Below are positions 53,894 through 62,013 of a stretch of 64,000 nucleotides of DNA, in pieces; within the stretch, counting starts at the first letter, position 1, and each line of letters begins with the position of its first letter. Source of the stretch: Clostridia bacterium (GTDB lineage Bacteria; Bacillota; Clostridia; RGIG7378); assembly GCA_017559445.1 (NCBI GenBank), contig JAFYSJ010000023.1, positions 34,829-98,828 on the forward strand, in the 5' to 3' direction. Made by a program: the position numbers and the translations under genes. Below the pieces are notes generated by a model. The model was not told the DNA's origin, made no database searches, and saw nothing but the letters and a program-made list of their open reading frames with translations.

Positions 53894-54853
53894 CTATCTA
53901 AGCAGCTGTATCAGTGCCTTGAATAGTTCTGAAACAAAATCTCCAAAAACTCCGATTGCCAAAAGCAATACCATGTATAGGAACATACTGCTTTTACTTA
54001 CAGAATTCTTGGTCATATTATAGTAAAAATTGAACTGACCCTGAGAATTATTTTCTCTATTCTGATTCCACTGATAAGTGATAACATCGTCACACTGATA
54101 ATCCTTAGGGATAAAGTTTTTATACAAATTTTCTTCCAGACGTCTAATACGATAGCATCCAGCGTCATTAAGTTCGTAATTCTCATCTACAGACAGTGTA
54201 ACAACTGCCTTCTTAAGCTTCTGGCGATGGAATGCGCCAATTCTTGTAATCTCCTCTGGCAAAAGTCTTGATTCGTTAACACGAATTGAATATCCATACT
54301 TTTCTGAAACAACTGGAGTTGTGATCAAATCTCTCAATTTTTCCAGTGTATTTCCAACATCTACACGAGGCTTAAAAATATAATCTAAGCTCTTATGAGG
54401 CATGCGCCAAATAAAGTAAGCCTCATCATTATCAAGGAATTCATTTAAACTTACTAAGTTAACACTGATTAGAGTGCCATGTGACAATGGTGCCATTTCC
54501 ATACTTGTTTCGCTAATATGTACTATATCCACCGTCTTACCGTTATAAGCAATCTCAGATGTACACTGATTTTTCTTATAATCTACGATGCAGGCTGCAC
54601 TAAATGTCGCCTGCAAAATCTTAGTATCATTAAAGAGCAATGATACGTCTTCGATCTCATATCTTTGAACTTCAAATGGCACGTATACGTACAAAGATTT
54701 GCTAGCCTTAACTCCACGGATACGAACTGCAAAATCAATGTAACTCTTACCCTTGGGGTTAATCCAATCGTTAATATAAACTGTACTTACGTCATCACCA
54801 TCAACCCAAACAGCCCAGCCATCATCGGCAAACTTTTTGTTTCTCTTAGCCAC
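53894..54853 (-). CDS. Unknown tail-anchored protein (319 aa) of the signalling operon
   Basis: No family recognised. The body is soluble and beta-rich (DDGWAVWVDGDDVSTVYINDW at the start), and residues 290-312 (SSMFLYMVLLLAIGVFGDFV) form one C-terminal membrane anchor, so most of the chain should be cytoplasmic. The start is GTG with AAAGGAG upstream. It lies 11 bases ahead of the sensor-phosphatase-kinase gene and 15 bases after the guanine deaminase gene. An accessory or effector role in the signalling module is inference. Confidence 0.6.
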   Translation of the reverse strand: MAKRNKKFADDGWAVWVDGDDVSTVYINDWINPKGKSYIDFAVRIRGVKASKSLYVYVPFEVQRYEIEDVSLLFNDTKILQATFSAACIVDYKKNQCTSEIAYNGKTVDIVHISETSMEMAPLSHGTLISVNLVSLNEFLDNDEAYFIWRMPHKSLDYIFKPRVDVGNTLEKLRDLITTPVVSEKYGYSIRVNESRLLPEEITRIGAFHRQKLKKAVVTLSVDENYELNDAGCYRIRRLEENLYKNFIPKDYQCDDVITYQWNQNRENNSQGQFNFYYNMTKNSVSKSSMFLYMVLLLAIGVFGDFVSELFKALIQLLR

Positions 54854-54868
54854 TATCCTTGCTCCTTT

Positions 54869-56164
54869 CTACAAAATTTTATTTCCTGCCACAAATTTAG
54901 CAGATATATTTTTCTCATCTAATCCAAGATATACGGCACGTTCCATTCTCTCTGCCAAATTCAAACTCTGCGGATGTGGAATTACTGTATCATCCATAAC
55001 TATAGCGTCAAATTCATAACCCTTTTCGAAGCTACCAACCTGGCCAAAGAATGCTCCACCGCCCTTAGTTGCCAAGTAAAATGCCTCAGAAAATACCAGT
55101 GGCTTATATGCCTCATTAACCATTCTAAAGTACATTTTAGACACCTGAATAGCATCTGTAATGGCTCTAAAAATGGATTCGCTATGTCCGCCAGCAATAT
55201 CACTACCAAGTCCAATATTAAGTCCTAAATCCAAGTACTTACGTATTGGGGCAATGCCAGATGTAAGGTTCATGTTAGATGCTGGACAATGGGCAACAAA
55301 TACACCATTTTGCCTCATCATCTCCACTTCCTCATCAGAGGACCATACGCAGTGAGCCATAACAGTCTTAACATCAGTGTCTATGTCATCATTCTTGCCA
55401 AACAAATCATACTGGTTATAGGAATCTCCATAGAATGGATTGTCTGGCCTAAGGAACTTAACAAAGTCAATCTCTCCCTTGCTCTCAGACAAATGGGACT
55501 GAACAGGAATACCGTAAGCCATCTGAATCTCACGGAGCTCCTCCATCAACTTATCTGTACAACACGGAATAAATCTAGGAGTTAAAATAGGCTTTGTGTT
55601 AACAAACTTGTCCTTAACTGCGTTAATCCAACCAAATGTTGTATAAGCAGAAATGTCTGCACTATCCTCCGTTAGGGCTTCGCTAGCTTCTCTGTCCATG
55701 TTAACTTTGCCAACATAGCTTATAAGACCGCTATCCTCCATGAGTTTCATGAGAAGTTCCGTTGCATAGCGATGACGTGTAGCAAAAATACAACTCCTAG
55801 TTGTAGCACCCTTCTTGAGAGCATCTACAAACATGCCATATGCCTTCTCAGCATACTCAAGGTTCTCGTACTTTTCTTCCTCTGGAAATGTGTAGCGATT
55901 AAGCCAATCCATTAACTCAAGATCCATACACATCCCACGGAATGCGTACTGAGGTGCATGAACGTGGAGGTCAACCATACCAGGAAAAATCAGCATGTCG
56001 CCATAGTCATAAAGTGGCAAGCTGGCATATTCCTCTGGTAAAACATCAAATACGCCTTGAGAAATTCCATCTACACAAACAACAAAGGCTCCCTGATGAA
56101 TATCAAGTTCCCTTGGATTAACTGTTTGACATATATTGCCTTTAATAACAAAACTTTTGTCCAT
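54869..56164 (-). CDS. guaD: Guanine deaminase
   Basis: Converts guanine to xanthine. The 431-residue amidohydrolase has PGMVDLHVHAPQYAFRG (metal His pair, residues 60-76), RFIPCCTD, the VQSHLSES zinc His region, MAHCVW and LGSDIAGGHSESIF (catalytic Asp near 330). It follows the GNAT gene by five bases. Together with the nucleoside importer and cdd/tdk it belongs to nucleobase salvage; why it precedes a signalling module is unclear. Confidence 0.9.
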   Translation of the reverse strand: MDKSFVIKGNICQTVNPRELDIHQGAFVVCVDGISQGVFDVLPEEYASLPLYDYGDMLIFPGMVDLHVHAPQYAFRGMCMDLELMDWLNRYTFPEEEKYENLEYAEKAYGMFVDALKKGATTRSCIFATRHRYATELLMKLMEDSGLISYVGKVNMDREASEALTEDSADISAYTTFGWINAVKDKFVNTKPILTPRFIPCCTDKLMEELREIQMAYGIPVQSHLSESKGEIDFVKFLRPDNPFYGDSYNQYDLFGKNDDIDTDVKTVMAHCVWSSDEEVEMMRQNGVFVAHCPASNMNLTSGIAPIRKYLDLGLNIGLGSDIAGGHSESIFRAITDAIQVSKMYFRMVNEAYKPLVFSEAFYLATKGGGAFFGQVGSFEKGYEFDAIVMDDTVIPHPQSLNLAERMERAVYLGLDEKNISAKFVAGNKIL

Positions 56165-56169
56165 TAGTT

Positions 56170-56835
56170 TTATTCTCCCTTGGGATGTCTAACCATTGAA
56201 TAATGAGTAACTGGAGTCTTAGGAATGAGTTCTTCCTTCATAAGATCAAATCCATAATGCTTGTAAAGCCCAACGTTAGATTCCTTATTTGTTTCCAAAT
56301 AAGCAACCATTCTCTCGTCATCACAAAATCCTAACATAGGGCGCATTAATTTACTAGCAATGCCTTTTCCCTGAGCATCCTTTCTAATAGAAAGATTATA
56401 CAAATACCAATCGTAGTTATCTGTAAATTCCTTCTTAAGGTTCATGGCATATGTTTCATAAGTCAAAAGTCTACCAATAATACCAAGACCAGAGTGAAGA
56501 ATTAAGCTAAGTCCTCCGTTCATCAAAAAAGGAAGTGTCTTGCTACCAGTAAATCCAAAAGGCAACCATACAGCAAAACCATTAATTTCCTCGCTATCAG
56601 CATAAATAACTGCATCCTCTGTCATTGTCTTAAGAGAAATCTGCATGATCAACTTGGAAGCCTTAGCATCATACTTACCCTTAGTAAACCAATTGTGTAA
56701 GGGGTAATCCTTATATGCATCTGCTGCAACTTCTGCCAAACGATCAAGGTCCTTTTCTTGAACAATATAAAGTCCAGCCTTTTCTATTGCTCTCCTGGCC
56801 AAAGGAATCTCTATTTTTCTAACAAGTTTGTCCAT
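56170..56835 (-). CDS. GNAT-family N-acetyltransferase
   Basis: A 221-residue acetyltransferase. The acetyl-CoA loop is IRKDAQGKGIASKLMRPML (near residue 152), preceded by YLYNLSI and followed by YLETNKESNVGLYKHYGFDLM, the typical GNAT motif A/B order. The substrate is unknown. AAGGAG precedes the ATG. It lies in the run from 57.9 to 49.0 kb with short gaps. Confidence 0.85.
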   Translation of the reverse strand: MDKLVRKIEIPLARRAIEKAGLYIVQEKDLDRLAEVAADAYKDYPLHNWFTKGKYDAKASKLIMQISLKTMTEDAVIYADSEEINGFAVWLPFGFTGSKTLPFLMNGGLSLILHSGLGIIGRLLTYETYAMNLKKEFTDNYDWYLYNLSIRKDAQGKGIASKLMRPMLGFCDDERMVAYLETNKESNVGLYKHYGFDLMKEELIPKTPVTHYSMVRHPKGE

Positions 56836-56866
56836 GCTTTCTCCTTAATTTAACAAATTATTTTAA

Positions 56867-57208
56867 TTACTTTGCCTGCTTCTTTGCCAAAAGCTTAGTA
56901 AAGGACAAAACAACAAGTGCGAGAAGGAACAATGCTGCTGCTGCCTTGTGAACAATTGCAAGAGCTACAACACCCTGTACTCTCATAATAACAACACCAA
57001 AAACCAAAGCAAGGCCATATGAAGCTCTCATAATTACTTCAAGTGCAGGAATCTTCCAATCCTTCTTTGTCAAAGCTGTGTAAACTGCCAACATCACTAC
57101 ACCTACTACAGAAACAGCAATATGCGCTGGCATACCTGTTGCTCTTAGCATGAACAAAACAACGCCTACTGCTACCAATGCTGGTGTAAAAATCAAATCT
57201 TTTTTCAT
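56867..57208 (-). CDS. Small hypothetical membrane protein (113 aa)
   Basis: Four hydrophobic segments spread over 113 residues, short basic ends (MKKD and KLLAKKQAK). No family recognised. AAAGGAG precedes the ATG, and the gene sits between the Pr6Pr membrane protein and the GNAT gene with gaps near 31 bases. Confidence 0.6.
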   Translation of the reverse strand: MKKDLIFTPALVAVGVVLFMLRATGMPAHIAVSVVGVVMLAVYTALTKKDWKIPALEVIMRASYGLALVFGVVIMRVQGVVALAIVHKAAAALFLLALVVLSFTKLLAKKQAK

Positions 57209-57240
57209 AAATGTTCTCCTTTATATTTAAATTTATTAAA

Positions 57241-57906
57241 TTACTTTTTCTTGCCCAACTTATCTAATCCAAAGAAAGCAAATCCAACTCCAACAAATGC
57301 TAATGAAAGAATTCCTATCCACATAAGAACACCATCAACTCCCTGAGTATCAAGGTTAACAAAGAAATATGGATAAATAAGTGGAGTTGTGGAATTAGGA
57401 ATCAAAATGGAATTATCAAACTTCAAGATAATTGCCTGAATAAGAAGGAATACTACATAAGCAAGTGGAAATCCTACAGAAACCAATGGGTAGTACACCT
57501 TGCACTGTCTACGCTCATAGAACAAAAACCAATCTACAATATACATAATTGGAAGCACAACATGGAACAGTAAGCTACCAACTCTCCAGTTAAGCTGTGG
57601 ATCACGAGCTCCTGCGAGCATAATGTTAAAGACAAGGAATGTAAGTAGAATTGCTAGCATACCAATAAACTTCATAACTGGTGCTGCAGAAACATAACTA
57701 TCCCCTTTCTTCTTTGCCGTCTGAATAAGGCCTGCAAGCATTACTCCAATGCAAAGAAAGTTACTAATGTTTGTGAAGTGTACATAAAAATCCCAGCGAA
57801 TCATGTTTATGTCATCAAAGATACCAAGACTGGCCACACAACCTACAAGGCCTAGTGTGCAATAAATTGTCTGGTAGATTAGCTGCGTTGTTCTATTTCT
57901 TATCAT
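57241..57906 (-). CDS. Pr6Pr-family membrane protein
   Basis: A 221-residue protein with six or so membrane segments. The pattern FTNISNFLCIGVMLAGL, then FHVVLPIMYIVDWFLF (His in a helix) and the late FVNLDTQGVDGVLMWI are typical of the Pr6Pr / FAR-17a-like family. Its function in bacteria is not known. GAGGAGG precedes the ATG. It is the first gene after the dyad-containing promoter and probably heads the operon. Confidence 0.75.
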   Translation of the reverse strand: MIRNRTTQLIYQTIYCTLGLVGCVASLGIFDDINMIRWDFYVHFTNISNFLCIGVMLAGLIQTAKKKGDSYVSAAPVMKFIGMLAILLTFLVFNIMLAGARDPQLNWRVGSLLFHVVLPIMYIVDWFLFYERRQCKVYYPLVSVGFPLAYVVFLLIQAIILKFDNSILIPNSTTPLIYPYFFVNLDTQGVDGVLMWIGILSLAFVGVGFAFFGLDKLGKKK

Positions 57907-57978
57907 ATCTGCCCTCCTCTAGTTTCTGCTACTCATTCTCATTTCCGTAGAGAAAAATAGTATCCCTATTTTGGTACA

Positions 57979-58004
57979 AGTATAACACCCAAGGTGTGAC
58001 AAAC
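57979..58004 (-). promoter_or_regulatory. Promoter of the Pr6Pr/guaD/partner-switching operon with dyad
   Basis: Minus strand extended -10 TGTTATACT (TATACT at 57979-57984) preceded by the inverted repeat ACACC-ttg-GGTGT (57985-57997). The -35 is weak, which with the dyad suggests an activator- or repressor-controlled promoter. The leader is about 65 bases. Confidence 0.4.
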
Positions 58005-58021
58005 CTCTTACAAAAGCAAAC

Positions 58022-58049
58022 AAAAAAGCTGCCAATTCGACAGCTTTTT
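58022..58049 (-). terminator. Terminator of the two-component genes
   Basis: Minus strand AAAAAGCTGTC pairs with GGCAGCTTTTTT, loop GAATT. The symmetrical A/T runs could allow termination on both strands. Confidence 0.88.
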
Positions 58050-58059
58050 GTAATAAGTT

Positions 58060-58839
58060 TTATTTAGATTTTTTCTCCCAAAGTAGTCCGCAAGTACCTT
58101 CTGTCCAGCTATACTGTGTCATGTATTCACCAAGGAATTCTGGCTTACCGGTTTTAATGTAACTATAGTAATCACACTCAATTTTTTCAGGATTAATAGA
58201 ATAAAGGTAGTTATTTCTCTCAAAAACATCCTCCATTCCAATAGATTCAAGTGTTTGTCGTAGATCTCGAAACAACTGATGAATGTAGTTTTGTCTACTC
58301 AAAGTATCATCTGTCTCCCACAAGGTTGTACCAATTTCTGCAATCGATACTCCCGCACCATTTCGATCAATCAAATATGCAAAAAGTTCCTTTGTTTTGG
58401 AGCGCTTAAAGGTAAGCTTCTCGCCCTTAGCATAGACTTCAAAGTTTCCAAAACACTTAACCTTAAGAGGCTTTTCATTTTGACGGACACCCTTAATATT
58501 ATCTATCTCTCCTTGAACATCCTTTGCTGAAACAGGCTTAAGCAAATACCCAGAGGCATGAAGCTTAAAAGCAGAAAGAGCATATTCCTCATATCCTGTG
58601 CAAAATACAATTTTACATTCTGGACATGCCTCTACAATCTTTTCAGCTAATGCAAGACCTCCCATTCCACGCATATTAATATCTAAGAAGGCAACATCCA
58701 CTGAGTTGTTTGATACAAATTCCAATGCCTCCCCGCAGTCCGAGAACTTATTAACCTCATCTATATCTGGCGAAGCCTTAATTGCTGCTACTAAAGCACC
58801 CAGCATTAAGATTTCATCATCTACAGCTATAGCAATCAT
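58060..58839 (-). CDS. Response regulator with SARP-like DNA-binding domain
   Basis: Residues 1-120 are a receiver domain: acidic pair DDE at 7-9, phospho-acceptor in VAFLDINMRGMGG (Asp near 53), Thr/Lys at CTGYEEYALSAFKLHASGYLLKP. Residues 130-250 form a winged-helix domain of the SARP/OmpR kind (VKCFGNFEVYAKGEKLTFKRSKTKELFAYLIDR). Such fusions regulate few or single target operons. Its ATG overlaps the kinase gene stop by one base; AGGAGG upstream. Confidence 0.9.
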   Translation of the reverse strand: MIAIAVDDEILMLGALVAAIKASPDIDEVNKFSDCGEALEFVSNNSVDVAFLDINMRGMGGLALAEKIVEACPECKIVFCTGYEEYALSAFKLHASGYLLKPVSAKDVQGEIDNIKGVRQNEKPLKVKCFGNFEVYAKGEKLTFKRSKTKELFAYLIDRNGAGVSIAEIGTTLWETDDTLSRQNYIHQLFRDLRQTLESIGMEDVFERNNYLYSINPEKIECDYYSYIKTGKPEFLGEYMTQYSWTEGTCGLLWEKKSK

Positions 58840-60686
58840 CAGCTTACCTCCTTAGGAATTTTGATCGTCACTTTAGTTCCAACGCCAACTGTGCTTTCGA
58901 TTTCTAAAACACCATTAACCATGGCCTCAAGTCTTGCACGAATATTACGGATACCAACGTGTTTTCTCTCATCAACCAAAAGACTTGTGTCAAAACCAAC
59001 ACCGTCATCTTCTACTGTAACACAATAATCCATATCTGTTTCGTAGGACAAAACGCGAATTGTTCCACCCTTGGGCAACTTCATCAAACCATGCTTAATT
59101 GCATTTTCTACAATAGGCTGAATCGTAAGTGCCGGAATATTAAAGTCACTTGATCTCATCTCAAAAGAAAATGTCATGTCAGGGAAACGAACATTCTCGA
59201 TGCTAACGTAATGGTGAACATGGTCCATTTCCTGAGTCATTGGAATAGGCTTTGGATTATCAAGCTCACGAAAATTACCACGCAAATACTTGGAAAAATT
59301 ATGCACCAACTCCCCTGCCTTAGGTGGGTCAATTACGCAAAGCTGCTCAATACTTCCTAATGTGTTATAGATAAAGTGTGGACGAATCTGACTCATCATG
59401 GTGGAGATTCTACTCTCTGATAACTGGTTATTTAACTTAATCTTCTCTGTTTCTAATTCCTTGGCCCTAGCAAGAGCGTTAATACTATTAGGAATAACTC
59501 TAATAGCCATGGCTACAGCAACAATGAAGAAAAGCATAAAAATTGCCTTAGAAGAACTTCCTGTATTCCAAATGCCAAGATTGATCATTACTACATCAAC
59601 CACAAAAGAAACAAGTGGCAATGTAAGACCCAAGCAAAGCCAGCGACTCTTTCCCTTTGATACAATAAATTCCCTTGTTAAACAACCAAACAAAATAATA
59701 TTTGCAATTATCTGAAGTGAGGCCCAATAAAGCCATGTATCATAGAACAAAACATCTGTAAACAAAGGGACTGCAAAAGCCACCATGTTTGTAATGCCAA
59801 GAACTGCAATAGTGATTAATCCTACTGCCCTTGTGCCTTTTAAGAAATGTACAATAATCATGCACAGGAACAGCATGTAGAACATCATGGAAGAACCTAA
59901 AAGAATGGTGTTAGAAACAATAGACTCCTTCCAGAATGACACTCCATCTGCACTATATGCCATGTACAATCCTGCAAAGAAAATTACAATACCCACCGGC
60001 CATAAAATAGTACTGTTTTTAATATGAATAAGTGTCGAGAAAAGAGCACTACCCAAGAAAAGCATGGAAGCAATGATAAAGAAAACTCCCACATTTCGCT
60101 CAGTTTCGCCACTATCTAATACGCCCTTTTCAAACTCAATGCCTGTCCAAAAAGCAACATTAGAAAGCATTTCGTCAATGGCAGTTTCATTACCAAAGGC
60201 ATGAGGGTTATGTACAAGTATTTCTATAGGATCTGCATTCTCATTAAAATAAGAAAAAGCTGTCCAATATTGGCCACAAGCTGCATCTCCAAACAAAGGA
60301 TTCTCAGAATCAATTACGTAAGTCTCATCCTCACCTATAAAGAATGTCAAACTTAAATGATCTGTATAAAAAGCAATAAGTTCATCACCTGTATAGGGTC
60401 CTACGTACTCTCCATCTGGTGCCAAAATATGAAAATTGCCACGTAAAGTTACATCTCCCTGAGTGGAAGGAATATGTCCTCCCTCCACAATCTCTTGCCA
60501 AGGGCCATCGCCTATACGATATTCACCATCAAAGTAAATCTTAGCAACAAGGGGCATTTGAGCTTGGTTACTATTTGCATTACTATGCCACAACAATGCT
60601 ACTGCCAAGACTAATATCAATAAAACACCAACCATTTGGAGTGTTGTAATGTTAAATTTGCAATTTTTGTGTTCTTTTCTATTCAT
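58839..60686 (-). CDS. LytS-like sensor histidine kinase with 7TM-DISM-type input
   Basis: A 615-residue membrane kinase. An N-terminal membrane helix and an extracellular beta-rich domain (about 30-195) are followed by seven membrane helices (200-385) and a coiled-coil linker. The His_kinase domain has MMSQIRPHFIYNTLGSIEQL (phospho-His) and the ATPase domain has IVENAIKHGLMKL, VEDDGVGFD and HVGIRNIRARL. It pairs with the overlapping response regulator gene. The ligand is unknown. Confidence 0.92.
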   Translation of the reverse strand: MNRKEHKNCKFNITTLQMVGVLLILVLAVALLWHSNANSNQAQMPLVAKIYFDGEYRIGDGPWQEIVEGGHIPSTQGDVTLRGNFHILAPDGEYVGPYTGDELIAFYTDHLSLTFFIGEDETYVIDSENPLFGDAACGQYWTAFSYFNENADPIEILVHNPHAFGNETAIDEMLSNVAFWTGIEFEKGVLDSGETERNVGVFFIIASMLFLGSALFSTLIHIKNSTILWPVGIVIFFAGLYMAYSADGVSFWKESIVSNTILLGSSMMFYMLFLCMIIVHFLKGTRAVGLITIAVLGITNMVAFAVPLFTDVLFYDTWLYWASLQIIANIILFGCLTREFIVSKGKSRWLCLGLTLPLVSFVVDVVMINLGIWNTGSSSKAIFMLFFIVAVAMAIRVIPNSINALARAKELETEKIKLNNQLSESRISTMMSQIRPHFIYNTLGSIEQLCVIDPPKAGELVHNFSKYLRGNFRELDNPKPIPMTQEMDHVHHYVSIENVRFPDMTFSFEMRSSDFNIPALTIQPIVENAIKHGLMKLPKGGTIRVLSYETDMDYCVTVEDDGVGFDTSLLVDERKHVGIRNIRARLEAMVNGVLEIESTVGVGTKVTIKIPKEVS

Positions 60687-60786
60687 TAAACTGCTCCATA
60701 TTTAGAGTAATGTTTGTATTATAGCGAAAAAAGTTAGGATTTATAGGGGATAAAGAATCTTATAATCTTTTTAAAGAACCCAACAA

Positions 60787-61332
60787 TTATCCCATCACCT
60801 TAATAAAACGGAACATTTCATCTGGGCCCTCATCTGGATGGTCATCATCCTGTGGCACATGTGAATCCGCGTTAAATTCATTGAAAAATTCAACAATCTG
60901 GAACTTACACTTATTCAGATAAAAATGGATATTTCTCTTTTCAAAATAAGGTGTACATGTCTCCCAAACCTTTGTCTCAGGATAAAGTGCTTCCACTGCT
61001 TGCCATGCACCATACCCTATACCCTTGCTGTGCTCATCTGGCAACACAAATAGGATTTCTAAATGGTTGTGGTGTGTTTCTTTATCAATCTTGAGAATTA
61101 CACCTCCAACCTTTTTGCCATCATGGATAATGCGATAAGTCTCATTGTGAGGATCGTCGATGCAATGTTCAATGGTATTACGTGAAATAATTTCAACGTC
61201 ACCATCTATGTGATCGTCTCTTTCACCAAACTCAATCAAAGCGCCATGCTTAAATGCCCACTGATTGTCCAGAATAAATTGCTCCCTATCCTCGAATGTC
61301 AAAGGAACAAGAACAACATCTGTATATTTCAT
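60787..61332 (-). CDS. GNAT-family N-acetyltransferase behind a structured leader
   Basis: A 181-residue acetyltransferase. The core is GGVILKIDKETHHNHLEILFVLPDEHSKGIGYGAWQAVEALYP, with acetyl-CoA loop HSKGIGYGAW near residue 110, then TCTPYFEKRNIHFYLNKCKF. AGGAGGG precedes the ATG. Substrate unknown. The gene is preceded by a leader with a strong terminator-like hairpin (61349-61385), so its expression is probably conditional. Confidence 0.85.
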   Translation of the reverse strand: MKYTDVVLVPLTFEDREQFILDNQWAFKHGALIEFGERDDHIDGDVEIISRNTIEHCIDDPHNETYRIIHDGKKVGGVILKIDKETHHNHLEILFVLPDEHSKGIGYGAWQAVEALYPETKVWETCTPYFEKRNIHFYLNKCKFQIVEFFNEFNADSHVPQDDDHPDEGPDEMFRFIKVMG

Positions 61333-61348
61333 AAACCCTCCTAAAAGA

Positions 61349-61385
61349 AAAATGCCCCGCTATTGCGCCTTAGCAATAACCGAGC
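61349..61385 (-). terminator. Attenuator-type terminator in the GNAT leader
   Basis: Twelve paired positions with one internal mismatch, loop TAAGGC, followed by ATTTTTCTTTT on the minus strand, ending 17 bases before the GNAT start codon. Confidence 0.8.
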
Positions 61386-61465
61386 TCACTCGACATCTTA
61401 TCTAACAAGCGGCCTGCAGGTTAAACCTACGATCCCCTACACTACGGTGTACTGTCCTCTGATGT
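61349..61465 (-). ncRNA. Candidate cis-regulatory RNA upstream of the GNAT gene
   Basis: On the minus strand ACATC/GATGT could close a domain holding two hairpins (TACAC-cgta-GTGTA and GTAGG-tttaa-CCTGC). Downstream a long stem (GCTC and GTTATTGC paired with GCAATAGC and GGGC) is followed by ATTTTTCTTTT, an intrinsic terminator, then the ribosome binding site AGGAGGG. This aptamer-then-terminator layout is that of a riboswitch or attenuator. I could not match it to a known riboswitch class. Confidence 0.5.
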
Positions 61466-61494
61466 AATTTTATTCTTACAAGAATTCCAACAAA

Positions 61495-61587
61495 AATCAA
61501 GGTTTTATCTAGCTCACAGTCACTGGCAAACTCAGTGCAGCCCATTTCCTTTGCCTACGCTTCACATGCTAAGAACAACTTTTTAGC
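61495..61587 (-). pseudogene. Fragment of an aminoglycoside 6'-N-acetyltransferase gene
   Basis: Minus frame reads AKKLFLACEA-stop-AKEMGCTEFASDCELDKTLI. The part after the stop, and ACEA before it, match the conserved C-terminal half of AAC(6')-type acetyltransferases (ACEAWAKEKGC.EFASDCEL...). The TAG stands where Trp (TGG) is normal. No start, and the residues after DCELDN are lost. It is a decayed remnant of about 31 codons between an intact unknown gene and the GNAT leader promoter. This assignment rests on remembered family sequence. Confidence 0.55.
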
Positions 61588-61615
61588 AAATCAGTAGGTA
61601 TCTCGTGAGTTGTTG

Positions 61616-61957
61616 TTATTCTTTTATGAAAAAAGATGGTATAAGCTTATTCTTTGGGTAAGCGGCAATTATAGCTTCTATATATTCTTTTACTTCCGTT
61701 ATTGACTTATTTTCCATGCCTGCTTCATAAATCTGTGTCTCTGCATACATGTACTGTGGATTAGACAAATCCTTAAATCCTCCAGCTCCCATGGAGTTAG
61801 GTTGCTCCTCTATTAGAACGTGTTCAAACCACAGAATCTGCTTAACATAACTTCCATGCAAATAAAGCAAATCTAAAAACTCATTCCAATCTAAAAACAA
61901 ATAGTCAGAGCAAAGCTTATGTTCTTCGATATATTTACATACTTCTTTTGCTAACAT
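61616..61957 (-). CDS. Hypothetical protein (113 aa)
   Basis: A small acidic, soluble protein with aromatic-rich stretches (DYLFLDWNEFLDLLYLHGSY). AGGAGG lies seven bases before the ATG, which strongly supports translation. No family recognised. Accessory region; it could be an immunity-like or cassette-type protein, but nothing shows this directly. Confidence 0.55.
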   Translation of the reverse strand: MLAKEVCKYIEEHKLCSDYLFLDWNEFLDLLYLHGSYVKQILWFEHVLIEEQPNSMGAGGFKDLSNPQYMYAETQIYEAGMENKSITEVKEYIEAIIAAYPKNKLIPSFFIKE

Positions 61958-62013
61958 CTGCTACCTCCTGAACTTAAGGTTCAAAACACTTTTCCCTTAA
62001 CCTTTTTATAATT

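Noticed and set aside
61333..61465. T-box or tRNA in the GNAT leader
   Set aside because: No T-box sequence (GGTGGNACCGCG-like) and no tRNA fold on either strand.
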